From Candidatus Harpocratesius repetitus (GTDB taxonomy: Archaea > Asgardarchaeota > Lokiarchaeia > Sigyniarchaeales > Promethearchaeaceae), in assembly GCA_021498095.1 (NCBI GenBank), contig JAIZWK010000001.1:3163450-3227449 (forward strand): a stretch of 64,000 nucleotides of DNA. Direction: 5' to 3'. The translations under genes and the position numbers were made by a program. The notes beneath the pieces are model-generated. The model had not been told where the DNA came from. It worked only from the letters and a program-made list of their open reading frames with translations, and searched no databases. Shown one piece after another: positions 35,651 to 42,745 of the stretch (position 1 is the first letter of the stretch; every line of letters starts with the position of its first letter).

Positions 35651-36506
35651 AATAAGTTCCCTCACTTAAATAAATACAATGAGAATAATTTAAACATGTG
35701 TGGCATTTTGGATGATCAATTCGTTTTGAGCGCTGAATTAATTCTGATATAGAATCAGAATCTGTATTATTATCCGCTTCTAAAATCGGGGTGATACCAA
35801 AAATACCCGTTATAGACTTTCGTGGAAAAAGAGTATAAAATTTTGATACAGAAAGGCCAATCTTAACAGGAGCTTGCAATAGGGAAAGGATTATTGGCTG
35901 CACATTTAAACTCAAATCACCATAACCGGGAGAAAATCTAAAAGTAAACTGCATTCCCTTATCATTATAAGATTTTTCAACAGAACGTTGTCTTTCATCA
36001 CATACCGCTTCAACATATGCACTGGCAGCTGCATCATAAATTATCCCATGAGCTAAATCGAATTTATTATAATAAGCAATTTGTTGATCGATTTTATACC
36101 CCAATGTCACCGCAACAATGCCGCATTGACTACTTTTTTTCAATAGTTTGGTTAAATCTTGAGAGTTAAAAACAATATTCGAATTTTTTAAGATAATTTG
36201 GGGTGGATCCATAGAAACACTAATTGGAAAAAAGGATATAAGAAATTGTGGGCGTGAATGGGAAATAACTTCATCAATTATTTCCAGAATCTCTTGATCC
36301 ATTTCACTGTAGCGCACATTATTCTCACTGTTCTTCTCACTGTTCTTCTCACTGCTCTTCTCATTGTTCTTCCCATTTTTCCCTACACTCAGATATTGAG
36401 CTTTTTCTCTTTTAATTTCTTTTTTTTCCATTACCTTCTGCTTTATTGGATTTAAACCTTCAATATACCGTTTAACTTCGGGTAATAGAGTTTGTGGTGA
36501 AATCAT
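35625..36506 (-). CDS. Stand-alone methionine synthase reactivation-domain protein
   Basis: A 293-residue protein matching the C-terminal activation domain of long MetH enzymes. The SAM-binding signature is seen in FRFSPGYGDLSLNVQ, preceded by a conserved helix (YDAAASAYVEAVCDE) and followed by FPRKSITGIFGI. It probably supplies reductive remethylation of cob(II)alamin to the domain-deficient MetH encoded next. The C-terminus has four Cys (CHTCLNYSHCIYLSEGTYC), as in other stand-alone versions, perhaps for metal binding. Residues about 43-68 hold an Asn/Ser/Glu low-complexity stretch from a 12-bp repeat. Starts at ATG 36506 and overlaps metH. Confidence 0.88.
   Translation of the reverse strand: MISPQTLLPEVKRYIEGLNPIKQKVMEKKEIKREKAQYLSVGKNGKNNEKSSEKNSEKNSENNVRYSEMDQEILEIIDEVISHSRPQFLISFFPISVSMDPPQIILKNSNIVFNSQDLTKLLKKSSQCGIVAVTLGYKIDQQIAYYNKFDLAHGIIYDAAASAYVEAVCDERQRSVEKSYNDKGMQFTFRFSPGYGDLSLNVQPIILSLLQAPVKIGLSVSKFYTLFPRKSITGIFGITPILEADNNTDSDSISELIQRSKRIDHPKCHTCLNYSHCIYLSEGTYCEYRKRNL
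36321..36378 (-). repeat. 12-bp in-frame repeats in the reactivation-protein gene
   Basis: About five copies of TTCTTCTCACTG (plus-strand reading), two of them perfect and adjacent at 36331-36354. They encode an EKNS-type four-residue unit in a linker near residue 55. Confidence 0.8.
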
Positions 36507-36643
36507 TCGAGTTTTCTCCCTATTAAATTATGAATATTTAATATTATTTGGTGATAAGATATATGGCATTATAAAAAAAAAAAACAAAAAGAAGAAGAAG
36601 AATAATTTCTTGCTCTCATTTGATAATATCTATTATATTGCTA

Positions 36644-37513
36644 TTATATTAAATCATGGATCTTTTCAATTATTTTTTGGGCAATGTGAGGTTTGTTCAT
36701 GGTATATATGTGAATTCCATCTATCCCGGCTTGAATAAGTGCTCGAATCTGCTTTACAGCATAATTAATTCCAAATTCTTCCACCATTTGAGGATCATCT
36801 TGTCGTTTGCTTAACTCTTGAAGTAAAGATGGGGGAAAAGTTGCTCCACAGAGCGATGCAATTCGCTTAACCTGTTTTATATTTGTAACCGGCATAATCC
36901 CAGCAGAAAATGGAAGGTTTACTCCAAGTATATGTAGTTTTTGAATGCTATCGAGTAGGAAAGCGTTATCAAAAAACATCTGTGAGATAAGAAAATCTGT
37001 TCCTTGTTTGACTTTATAGGCAACATTTCTAAAGTCTGTTTCTTGATTCGGCGCTTCAATATGTCCTTCAGGATAAAAAGCTGCACCGATGCAAAATTTT
37101 CCCTCTGATTTTAAAAATTGAATCAAATCGCTGGCAAATTCAAAATGCAGTGGAGTAGGAAAGACAAAATTTGGATCAGTGGGTAAATCTCCTCGCAATG
37201 CTAGAACATTTTGAATATTGTGATTTTCAAGATCTTGAACAATGCGATGAATTTGATCTTTCGTAGAACTAATGCACGTTAAATGAGCTAAGGGTTCTAT
37301 TCCGAAATTTTCTTTGATTAATCCAGCAATCTCAATTGTTCGATCTCGAGTACTTCCACCAGCTCCATATGTAACACTCATATAATCAGGTTTTAATTTA
37401 CTGAAAGTTTCCAGTTGGTTTACTAATTTATTAATCGGAAAGTTCTTTTTTGGTGGAAAAATCTCAAATGAAAGTACTAGATGCTTGTTGGAATAGAGTT
37501 GACTTATATACAT
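36644..37513 (-). CDS. metF: 5,10-methylenetetrahydrofolate reductase
   Basis: Reduces methylene- to methyltetrahydrofolate with an FAD cofactor, supplying the methyl donor for MetH. The 289-residue barrel has the catalytic Glu in LSFEIFPPKK, the MSVTYGAGGSTRD folate/FAD motif, HLTCIS, LALRGDLP, GAAFYPEGH, FLISQMFFDN and GIMPVTN, all typical. ATG 37513 is chosen; an upstream TTG at 37522 would add three residues. It is the first gene of a metF - reactivation protein - metH block on one strand; 137 bases including a homopurine run (about 36570-36603) separate it from the next gene. Confidence 0.94.
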   Translation of the reverse strand: MYISQLYSNKHLVLSFEIFPPKKNFPINKLVNQLETFSKLKPDYMSVTYGAGGSTRDRTIEIAGLIKENFGIEPLAHLTCISSTKDQIHRIVQDLENHNIQNVLALRGDLPTDPNFVFPTPLHFEFASDLIQFLKSEGKFCIGAAFYPEGHIEAPNQETDFRNVAYKVKQGTDFLISQMFFDNAFLLDSIQKLHILGVNLPFSAGIMPVTNIKQVKRIASLCGATFPPSLLQELSKRQDDPQMVEEFGINYAVKQIRALIQAGIDGIHIYTMNKPHIAQKIIEKIHDLI

Positions 37514-37710
37514 TTTACGCAAACCTATTGATGGAAAAGAAGCGTTCTTCTTAAAATTATGGGATGGGCGGAAATAGAGAATTTCTACCGTATGTGTCCA
37601 AAAACATATAGTTTTTTTAAAAATATATTAACATTTCATACCATTATTCTCTAAATATTGCATATGTGTTGAAAATCTAATTAATAATCTTTACATTTGC
37701 TTTTTGCAAA

Positions 37711-37817
37711 ATATTTAAATAGGTGTATTGATACTATTTACTTGAATTCGATTTAATGTTAACATTAAGTTAACAAACATTCAATTCATAAAAATCAAAA
37801 TAAAAAAAAGAAGGAGG
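37711..37817 (+). promoter_or_regulatory. hsp20 promoter, palindromic operator candidate and strong RBS
   Basis: A TATA-like ATATTTAAAT (37711-37720) is followed by a 12-bp palindrome AATGTTAACATT (37755-37766), overlapped by a second dyad TGTTAAC (37757-37763) / GTTAACA (37769-37775). GGAGG at 37813-37817 is a strong ribosome site 9 bases before the hsp20 ATG. The dyad lies downstream of the expected start of transcription, a place where archaeal repressors often block. The remainder of the 304-base gap (37523-37826) shows no gene. Confidence 0.5.
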
Positions 37818-37826
37818 CGTGATAGT

Positions 37827-38423
37827 ATGAAACTACCAGACATCTTTGAAGAATTTGATGCACATTTCAACAAAATTTTCGATGAATGGAATAAATTCGA
37901 TGAAGAATTTGAAAGAATGATTGAAGAAAGCAAAAATAATGAAAATACTTATCAATTTACCTCTCACTACGAAAACTTCTATGATTCCAGTGATGAAAAC
38001 AAAAGTTACTCTTTGACCTATAAATATGAAACAGGCATGGATGAACCAGAAATTACCATTGAAGGAAATGTTGATGATGAAACCATAAATAACTTCGTGA
38101 AAAACATAGAAAACCGATTTGGACGCAGCTTTAAAACACTTCCCACCAATAGAATAAAACGCTTGATTGCAGGAAAATCTAAAAAGAAAGATTCAAAGAA
38201 AGAGAAGCAAGAGATCCCATCTGAAAAAAGTTATACATTTGAAATGCCTGGAATTGGAAAGAATGATGTTGAAACTAAAATTAACGATAAGATCCTAACA
38301 ATCACAGGAAAGAAAAACAAACTATTCTATGAAAAACGCGTCCATCTTCCCTTTGAACCTAAGAAAAAGGTTGACGTGAAAGCTGACAATGGGTTAATTA
38401 CTGTCACGGTCTATCGAAAGTAA
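37827..38423 (+). CDS. Hsp20/alpha-crystallin small heat-shock protein
   Basis: A 198-residue protein. The C-terminal third (from about residue 128: YTFEMPGIGKNDVETKIND, ILTITGKK, YEKRVHLPF, VKADNGLITVTV) is the alpha-crystallin beta sandwich that binds unfolding proteins. The long N-terminal part starts with an acidic amphipathic helix (FEEFDAHFNKIFDEWNKFDEEF) and has a segment (TYKYETGMDEPEITIEGNVDDE) found in one archaeal subgroup of Hsp20-like proteins. The classic C-terminal I-x-I tail is missing, since the chain ends right after the last strand (VTVYRK). Strong ribosome site, palindromic upstream site and an 11-bp terminator-like hairpin make it a single-gene unit. Confidence 0.9.
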   Translation: MKLPDIFEEFDAHFNKIFDEWNKFDEEFERMIEESKNNENTYQFTSHYENFYDSSDENKSYSLTYKYETGMDEPEITIEGNVDDETINNFVKNIENRFGRSFKTLPTNRIKRLIAGKSKKKDSKKEKQEIPSEKSYTFEMPGIGKNDVETKINDKILTITGKKNKLFYEKRVHLPFEPKKKVDVKADNGLITVTVYRK

Positions 38424-38457
38424 TATAGAAATATGTTTAACCTCATATCTCTACAGG

Positions 38458-38493
38458 AAAAAGCCAAATATTCACTTTACTTTTTGGCTTTTT
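38458..38493 (+). terminator. Terminator-like hairpin after hsp20
   Basis: AAAAAGCCAAA (38458-38468) pairs perfectly with TTTGGCTTTTT (38483-38493) across a 14-base loop, 35 bases past the stop; the right arm ends in a T-run. It may end transcription from hsp20. Confidence 0.6.
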
Positions 38494-38645
38494 TCAAAAT
38501 TATTTGAACTAATTGATAGATAAGCATATTTTTTTGTTTTTTTAGTTTTCTTTGTTCTTTTTTCTTATTTTCTAATCTTCTAATCTAATTATCTATTATT
38601 TGAATCTTAAAATCTCTGAATCTCTGAGTTCTTTTAATCGGATTC

Positions 38646-39128
38646 TCAACGTTGAAGGTAAAGTTTTATTTCTTTCTCTTTTTTTTTCGTAATATTTTCG
38701 AGAATGCGTAACTTTTGATTGATTCGATATAATTCCCTTTTAGTAATTAGTTCCATGGCGTTTAATAGGCGGCAAAAATCAATTAACTGCATAATTGCGA
38801 ATTTATAACTCATTCCGAGAAGTAATAATGGTCTATCTTCAGTAACTATGGCAACATCATCGTTTTTTGTGCCATAACTCAAAATACTGGCATCTGCTTT
38901 ATCGAATCCTTGACTAATTGCATCTTCATAGATCCTTTTATTCTTTACTGGTAAAATTGAAAGTTTAGAAGAGATACATGAAGATAAACCCCGGTGATTA
39001 AGTTCTTCAGAAACAAAATGAGTAATACAAACTTCAAAAGTATCGTAGATGGGGTCAAAATCGAATAATGATTCTGAAATCAAAAGATCGATTTTTGCCC
39101 AGGAAAAAGTATCTATAAAAATTTTCAT
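38646..39128 (-). CDS. PIN-domain-like nuclease (putative toxin)
   Basis: About 160 residues from ATG 39128 (MKIFIDTFSWAK); a TTG at 39149 is less likely. PIN-type acidic positions are visible: Asp in the first strand (FIDTFSWAK), Glu in HFVSEELNHRG, Asp in FDKADASILSYG and Asp in VTEDRPLLLLG. PIN toxins cleave RNA, often tRNA, in VapBC-type systems. The C-terminal helix is long and basic (RILENITKKKEKEIKLYLQ), unlike short VapC proteins. The gene is divergent from a small antitoxin-like gene (start 39240). The unusual divergent order argues for caution about the pairing. Confidence 0.7.
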   Translation of the reverse strand: MKIFIDTFSWAKIDLLISESLFDFDPIYDTFEVCITHFVSEELNHRGLSSCISSKLSILPVKNKRIYEDAISQGFDKADASILSYGTKNDDVAIVTEDRPLLLLGMSYKFAIMQLIDFCRLLNAMELITKRELYRINQKLRILENITKKKEKEIKLYLQR

Positions 39129-39176
39129 TAAATAATTATTTAGTATCAAAAATATTAAATTTATTAAATTTATTAA

Positions 39177-39245
39177 GCTACTTATTGTAGCGATTAAAAT
39201 GTATCAATAATTATAAATCAAAATTATGAGTTAAAAATTATGAGT
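39177..39245. promoter_or_regulatory. Shared control region between PIN and antitoxin-like genes
   Basis: GCTAC (39177-39181) and GTAGC (39187-39191) form a small dyad. A 12-base direct repeat AAAATTATGAGT occurs at 39220-39231 and 39234-39245; both copies contain an ATG, the first followed by AGT TAA (a two-codon frame), the second being the antitoxin start. Confidence 0.4.
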
Positions 39246-39566
39246 CAAATAAATATTAGAATAAACAAGCAGACAGATCAACTTTTTCAATATCTGGCAA
39301 ATAAAAGGAAAATAGCAAAAGCAACCTTGGTAAAGGAACTTTTATTGGAAAATTTAAAGGAGAAAATACTAAAGCAGTTATTGGATGAGTATGAAAAAGG
39401 GGAAATACAACTAAAAACCATTGGAAAATTGCTAGAAATACCTCCACATGAATTATTTAAAATTGTTTCGGAAAACCATATAGAACCCCCCATTACAGAT
39501 GAAATTGATGAATACACCCAGCAAGTCACAGATAAGCTTATTGAAAAATTGAAAATTGAAAATTGA
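39240..39566 (+). CDS. Small antitoxin-like DNA-binding protein
   Basis: 108 residues. The first 40 (INIRINKQTDQLFQYLANKR then KATLVKELLLENL) fit a ribbon-helix-helix domain; a second helical pair (GEIQLKTIGKLLEIPPHELFKIVSENH) recalls the UPF0175 antitoxin-like family. The acidic C-terminus could wrap the toxin. Together with the divergent PIN gene it may form a toxin-antitoxin pair. It is architecturally like the antitoxin-like protein at 46486-46815, which precedes another PIN gene, suggesting two diverged copies of one type. Confidence 0.65.
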   Translation: MSQINIRINKQTDQLFQYLANKRKIAKATLVKELLLENLKEKILKQLLDEYEKGEIQLKTIGKLLEIPPHELFKIVSENHIEPPITDEIDEYTQQVTDKLIEKLKIEN

Positions 39567-39595
39567 AAAAAAGTAATAATTGTAGATTATTTTTT

Positions 39596-40771
39596 TTATT
39601 TCTCAACAATCGTTTCTTGTATAGGCATTCCGAAATGAGTAGCAGATGGCCCGATACATACTAAAATTTCATCTCCAACACGTATTTCAGAAACGGAACG
39701 GGAATTGAAATTTTTATCTAAAAAACGAACCGTTTCAGCATGTTGACATGTAACTGAAAAAGATTCGATAATATCTGAATTCTCATGATGGACGCTTATT
39801 TCAAATAAGAGTAGTGGTCGACGTTCAATTTTTACTCTGCTAACAGAAACAAATCGTCCCTTTCCTTGAGTATTTGCAATCCAAATACGATCGCCGGCTT
39901 GTATTTCAATTAAATATTTAGTAGATAGTGCCATTTTCCCGTTTTCATCTAAAGTAGGAATAAGAACATATTCAGAGACGTCGCCAGCGTTGATCCGAAA
40001 CGGGCGGGCAGCAACAAATTCAGATGGATGCACCTCTGCTTCCACAAACGCAAATCCACGAGCTGTATTTCCAACTAAAAGACCCTCTCCTGTATTTAGT
40101 AGAGACGAAGTATCTACGCATACTCGATCTCCTGAAGGAATAGGTGTAATTTTGGTGATTCTACCAGAAATTAAAGACAACGTAAAGGATTCTCTCGTAA
40201 GATCAACAAGTTTCTTTAGATTTTGAAGTGTTTCAGGAGCAAATATTACACCATCCGCACCTCTTTCTAATGTTTTACTTACCAAAGTAAAATCTTCGAT
40301 TCGAGAGTCAATATCAACAAAAAGCAAGGGGGCTCTGGCTTGAGATTGCTGAAAGAGAGCAATTAAGTTTTCCAATGGAATAACCTTCCAATCTTTAAAA
40401 TGAATAAATACTGCAAATATTTTTTGTTTAATAGCCTTCTGAATAGTCTCTAATTGAACCGACAAGCCTTTTTCATCGATTTCTACATAGATCGCCTTAT
40501 CTTGTTTTGAATCTTTTGAGGAAGATAGAGAAGAAGAATGAAAAACTTTTAGTTCAATAAATTGAGAGTGAACAGGATGATCGGAAAATTCATACAAGAT
40601 CAAATGAGAATAATGCTTGAATTTTGCTATTTGGCTGCTGTTTATTAGAAAATGCATGAGCCCCATATTTAGAGCAGCTTGAACTAAAGTCTGCAATCGG
40701 GATTCATCGTTAATTTGTGAGACTTTCACAATAATTTTTTTTTGAGATTCGTTCGAGGAATGTGCCATCAT
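39596..40771 (-). CDS. aroB': 3-dehydroquinate synthase II
   Basis: The archaeal-type enzyme that makes 3-dehydroquinate from 2-amino-3,7-dideoxy-D-threo-hept-6-ulosonate, entering the shikimate pathway without erythrose 4-phosphate. The 391-residue chain has the family marks: GADGVIFAPET, GDRVCVDTSSLLNTGEGLLVGNTA spread over residues about 219-242, FAFVEAEVHPSEFVAARPFRINAG and VLIPTLDENGK. The N-terminal 120 residues are less conserved. The partner aldolase-type enzyme (AroA') is not in the window. Convergent with the antitoxin-like gene, 29 bases away. MM at the start leaves 40771 or 40768 open. Confidence 0.9.
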   Translation of the reverse strand: MMAHSSNESQKKIIVKVSQINDESRLQTLVQAALNMGLMHFLINSSQIAKFKHYSHLILYEFSDHPVHSQFIELKVFHSSSLSSSKDSKQDKAIYVEIDEKGLSVQLETIQKAIKQKIFAVFIHFKDWKVIPLENLIALFQQSQARAPLLFVDIDSRIEDFTLVSKTLERGADGVIFAPETLQNLKKLVDLTRESFTLSLISGRITKITPIPSGDRVCVDTSSLLNTGEGLLVGNTARGFAFVEAEVHPSEFVAARPFRINAGDVSEYVLIPTLDENGKMALSTKYLIEIQAGDRIWIANTQGKGRFVSVSRVKIERRPLLLFEISVHHENSDIIESFSVTCQHAETVRFLDKNFNSRSVSEIRVGDEILVCIGPSATHFGMPIQETIVEK

Positions 40772-41183
40772 TTTATATTTTTTTCAATTTAATCTTGTGC
40801 AATACGCAATAATTATTAAAATATTTCCATCTTGAAATCTATATATTTTTTCAATATATGAGGCTCTAGCAATTTTTTTTATTTTAATCAAATTCTATCT
40901 TTTGAGCCAATATTTTCGACAATACTCCCACGCATCCAATTACTATTTGAGTCGATATCTTTAAAACATTAAATGCGGTCAAGAATTTCATATTTTCATC
41001 ATTTTTCTTTGAATTATTGACTTAATTATATACATTTTTCTTAAACGATTTTTCGACAATTTTAAAATTGGGATAGATTTGGAGTTTATGGATAAATGAT
41101 GCAAGATTTCCGAATTTTCTTCAATTTTTCGAATTCTGCTATAACCTCATATTATTCTATTAATTTTAAAAGAGTAAATTCTT
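40772..41183. other. 412-base gap, no gene seen
   Basis: AT-rich intergenic DNA between the 3-dehydroquinate synthase start and the GNAT stop. A TATA-like CTATATATTTTTT at 40839-40851 is the only signal noticed; no RNA motif or repeat found. Confidence 0.5.
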
Positions 41184-41696
41184 CTAAAGATTCATATAAT
41201 ATAGAATTTCATCCACATAACCTTCCCCTTGGCGATTTATAGAGCCTTTTGGAAGACATCCATATTGTTTAAATCCCATTTTCTCATAGAATTTTCTAGC
41301 TGAGAGATTATTTTCCCAAGTTTCCACTAATAAAATTCTTGCATTATATCGTCTAATCCATTCTTTTGCAAATTCAAATAGTAATTTACTTATTCCTTTG
41401 CCTCTATATTGTGGAGCAGTAACAACTGAAAATAATGTAAAACGATCGTTCGGTTTAGGCCCTAAGCAACCTTCTAGCACTAACGATGCAATTAATTCTT
41501 GTTCATATTCTGCAACTAACCTAACTCGAACTTGAGATTTATCTTTCAACCATAGATCTCCTTTTTTTAATGCAGCAATTCCATCTGGTGAATTCATTTT
41601 ATCATATAAATATTTAACAAGTTTGGGAGGATCATTCTCAAAATCATATTCTCTAAATATTAATGGTGATCCATTAAATTGAATTTCTCTTTTCAT
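41184..41696 (-). CDS. GNAT-family N-acetyltransferase
   Basis: A 170-residue acetyl-CoA-dependent acetyltransferase. The fold markers are VRLVAEYEQELIASLVLEG (beta 3-4), LFSVVTAPQYRGKGISKLLF with the RGKG(I)S pyrophosphate loop, and a final AILLVET-type strand followed by NNLSARKFYEKMGFKQYG. The substrate cannot be deduced; candidates are protein N-termini, amino acids or small amines. Divergent from the ESCRT-III gene, sharing a 161-base promoter region (41697-41857) with TATA-like AATTATAATATAA on the ESCRT side near 41812-41824. Confidence 0.88.
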   Translation of the reverse strand: MKREIQFNGSPLIFREYDFENDPPKLVKYLYDKMNSPDGIAALKKGDLWLKDKSQVRVRLVAEYEQELIASLVLEGCLGPKPNDRFTLFSVVTAPQYRGKGISKLLFEFAKEWIRRYNARILLVETWENNLSARKFYEKMGFKQYGCLPKGSINRQGEGYVDEILYYMNL

Positions 41697-41857
41697 AGGA
41701 AAAAAAGAATTGGATAATAAATAAAATTATTGATAAAATTACAAGTATCACCTTCTCCTTATTATAAATAATGGACTCCTAGACATTATTATATTTAGAA
41801 ACGCATATAATTAATTATAATATAACAGAAATTTACTAAAAACGGTAGAAAAATCTT

Positions 41858-42514
41858 ATGGTATTTCGTAAATTATTTCCCAGCAAAAAAACCCAAAGTG
41901 AAAAACTGACCACAGAAGCTCGATTAAAGAACTTAACGCATAATTTAGATATGAAAATCAAAGATTACGAAAACAAAGCACAATTATGCCGTTCTAAAGC
42001 AAAGAATTTTCTAAAATCGGGTAACCAAAAAGCAGCTAAAACCATGCTCATTCGTTATAAACAATTCCAAAATAAAATTTTACAATATAATGCTATGATA
42101 ATGCGGGCTGAACGACAACTAGATGCTTTGGAACAAGCCAATGTTATTTCAGATGTCGCAGGAACTATGGAAAGTGCAGCAGTTGAATTGAAGACGGCAG
42201 CTACCACAGTTAATGCAGAACGCGCCTTAGAGATTACAGAAGAAGCAGAAGAAAGCATTGAGCAGATTAATGAAGCAGGAGAACTTTTTGCTGGAGATCC
42301 AGAAGTTGATATGGGAATTGATATTGACGAAGATCTTTCTCAGTTGGAAACGGAATTGATGCTGGAAGATGCTGGTCAGCTTCCTGAAACACCCGAAGAA
42401 AAGATGGAAAGTATTTCATTATACAGTTCAGAATCAGAACCGGAGAAAGAAACAAAAGATTCCGATGCATTAAAGAAAGAGATTGAAAAATTGAAAAAGG
42501 AATTGGATATGTAA
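41858..42514 (+). CDS. ESCRT-III protein, Snf7/Vps20-32-60 type
   Basis: A 218-residue Snf7-domain protein. After a short basic start (MVFRKLFPSKK), helix 1 and 2 form the hairpin with the hallmark AKNFLKSGNQKAAKTMLIRYKQF (residues about 48-70), followed by ERQLDALEQANVISDVAGTMESAA and an acidic C-terminal half with EITEEAEESIEQINEAGELF and DIDEDLSQLETELML. This is the layout of Snf7/CHMP4-type ESCRT-III, with basic N-terminal and acidic autoinhibitory C-terminal helices. Such proteins polymerise on membranes and remodel or cut them. An added coiled tail (KKEIEKLKKELDM) ends the chain. No Vps4 or second ESCRT-III gene is nearby, so this may be a paralogue outside the main ESCRT cluster. A tiny zinc-ribbon gene follows four bases after the stop. 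Confidence 0.88.
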   Translation: MVFRKLFPSKKTQSEKLTTEARLKNLTHNLDMKIKDYENKAQLCRSKAKNFLKSGNQKAAKTMLIRYKQFQNKILQYNAMIMRAERQLDALEQANVISDVAGTMESAAVELKTAATTVNAERALEITEEAEESIEQINEAGELFAGDPEVDMGIDIDEDLSQLETELMLEDAGQLPETPEEKMESISLYSSESEPEKETKDSDALKKEIEKLKKELDM

Positions 42515-42518
42515 AATA

Positions 42519-42647
42519 ATGAAAAATACATATACTCATCTCCCATTACAATCAAAAGAACAACCTAAACAGAAAATTTGTCCATATTGTGGATGTGAAT
42601 ATGAAGAAGATTATTGTCCTAATTGTGATCAAATGATAGAATCTTAA
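42519..42647 (+). CDS. 42-residue zinc-ribbon protein next to ESCRT-III
   Basis: A short gene starting ATG 42519, four bases after the ESCRT-III stop, so surely co-transcribed and perhaps translationally coupled. The product is a polar N-terminal arm of 20 residues and then one compact zinc ribbon: CPYCGCEYEEDYCPNC, with CxxC at residues 21-24 and 33-36 and an extra Cys at 26. It has no membrane span. Small zinc ribbons often act as protein-docking modules; here the adjacency suggests a partner of the Snf7-type protein (inference). Confidence 0.7.
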   Translation: MKNTYTHLPLQSKEQPKQKICPYCGCEYEEDYCPNCDQMIES

Positions 42648-42745
42648 TCTTATTTTTTTTTATTTCTGAGAATCCTAAAATGAACTAAGAATTTTTACTG
42701 AGAAAAAATAGAGTAAAAAATGAGTATTTGCAAAATTTTTTATTA

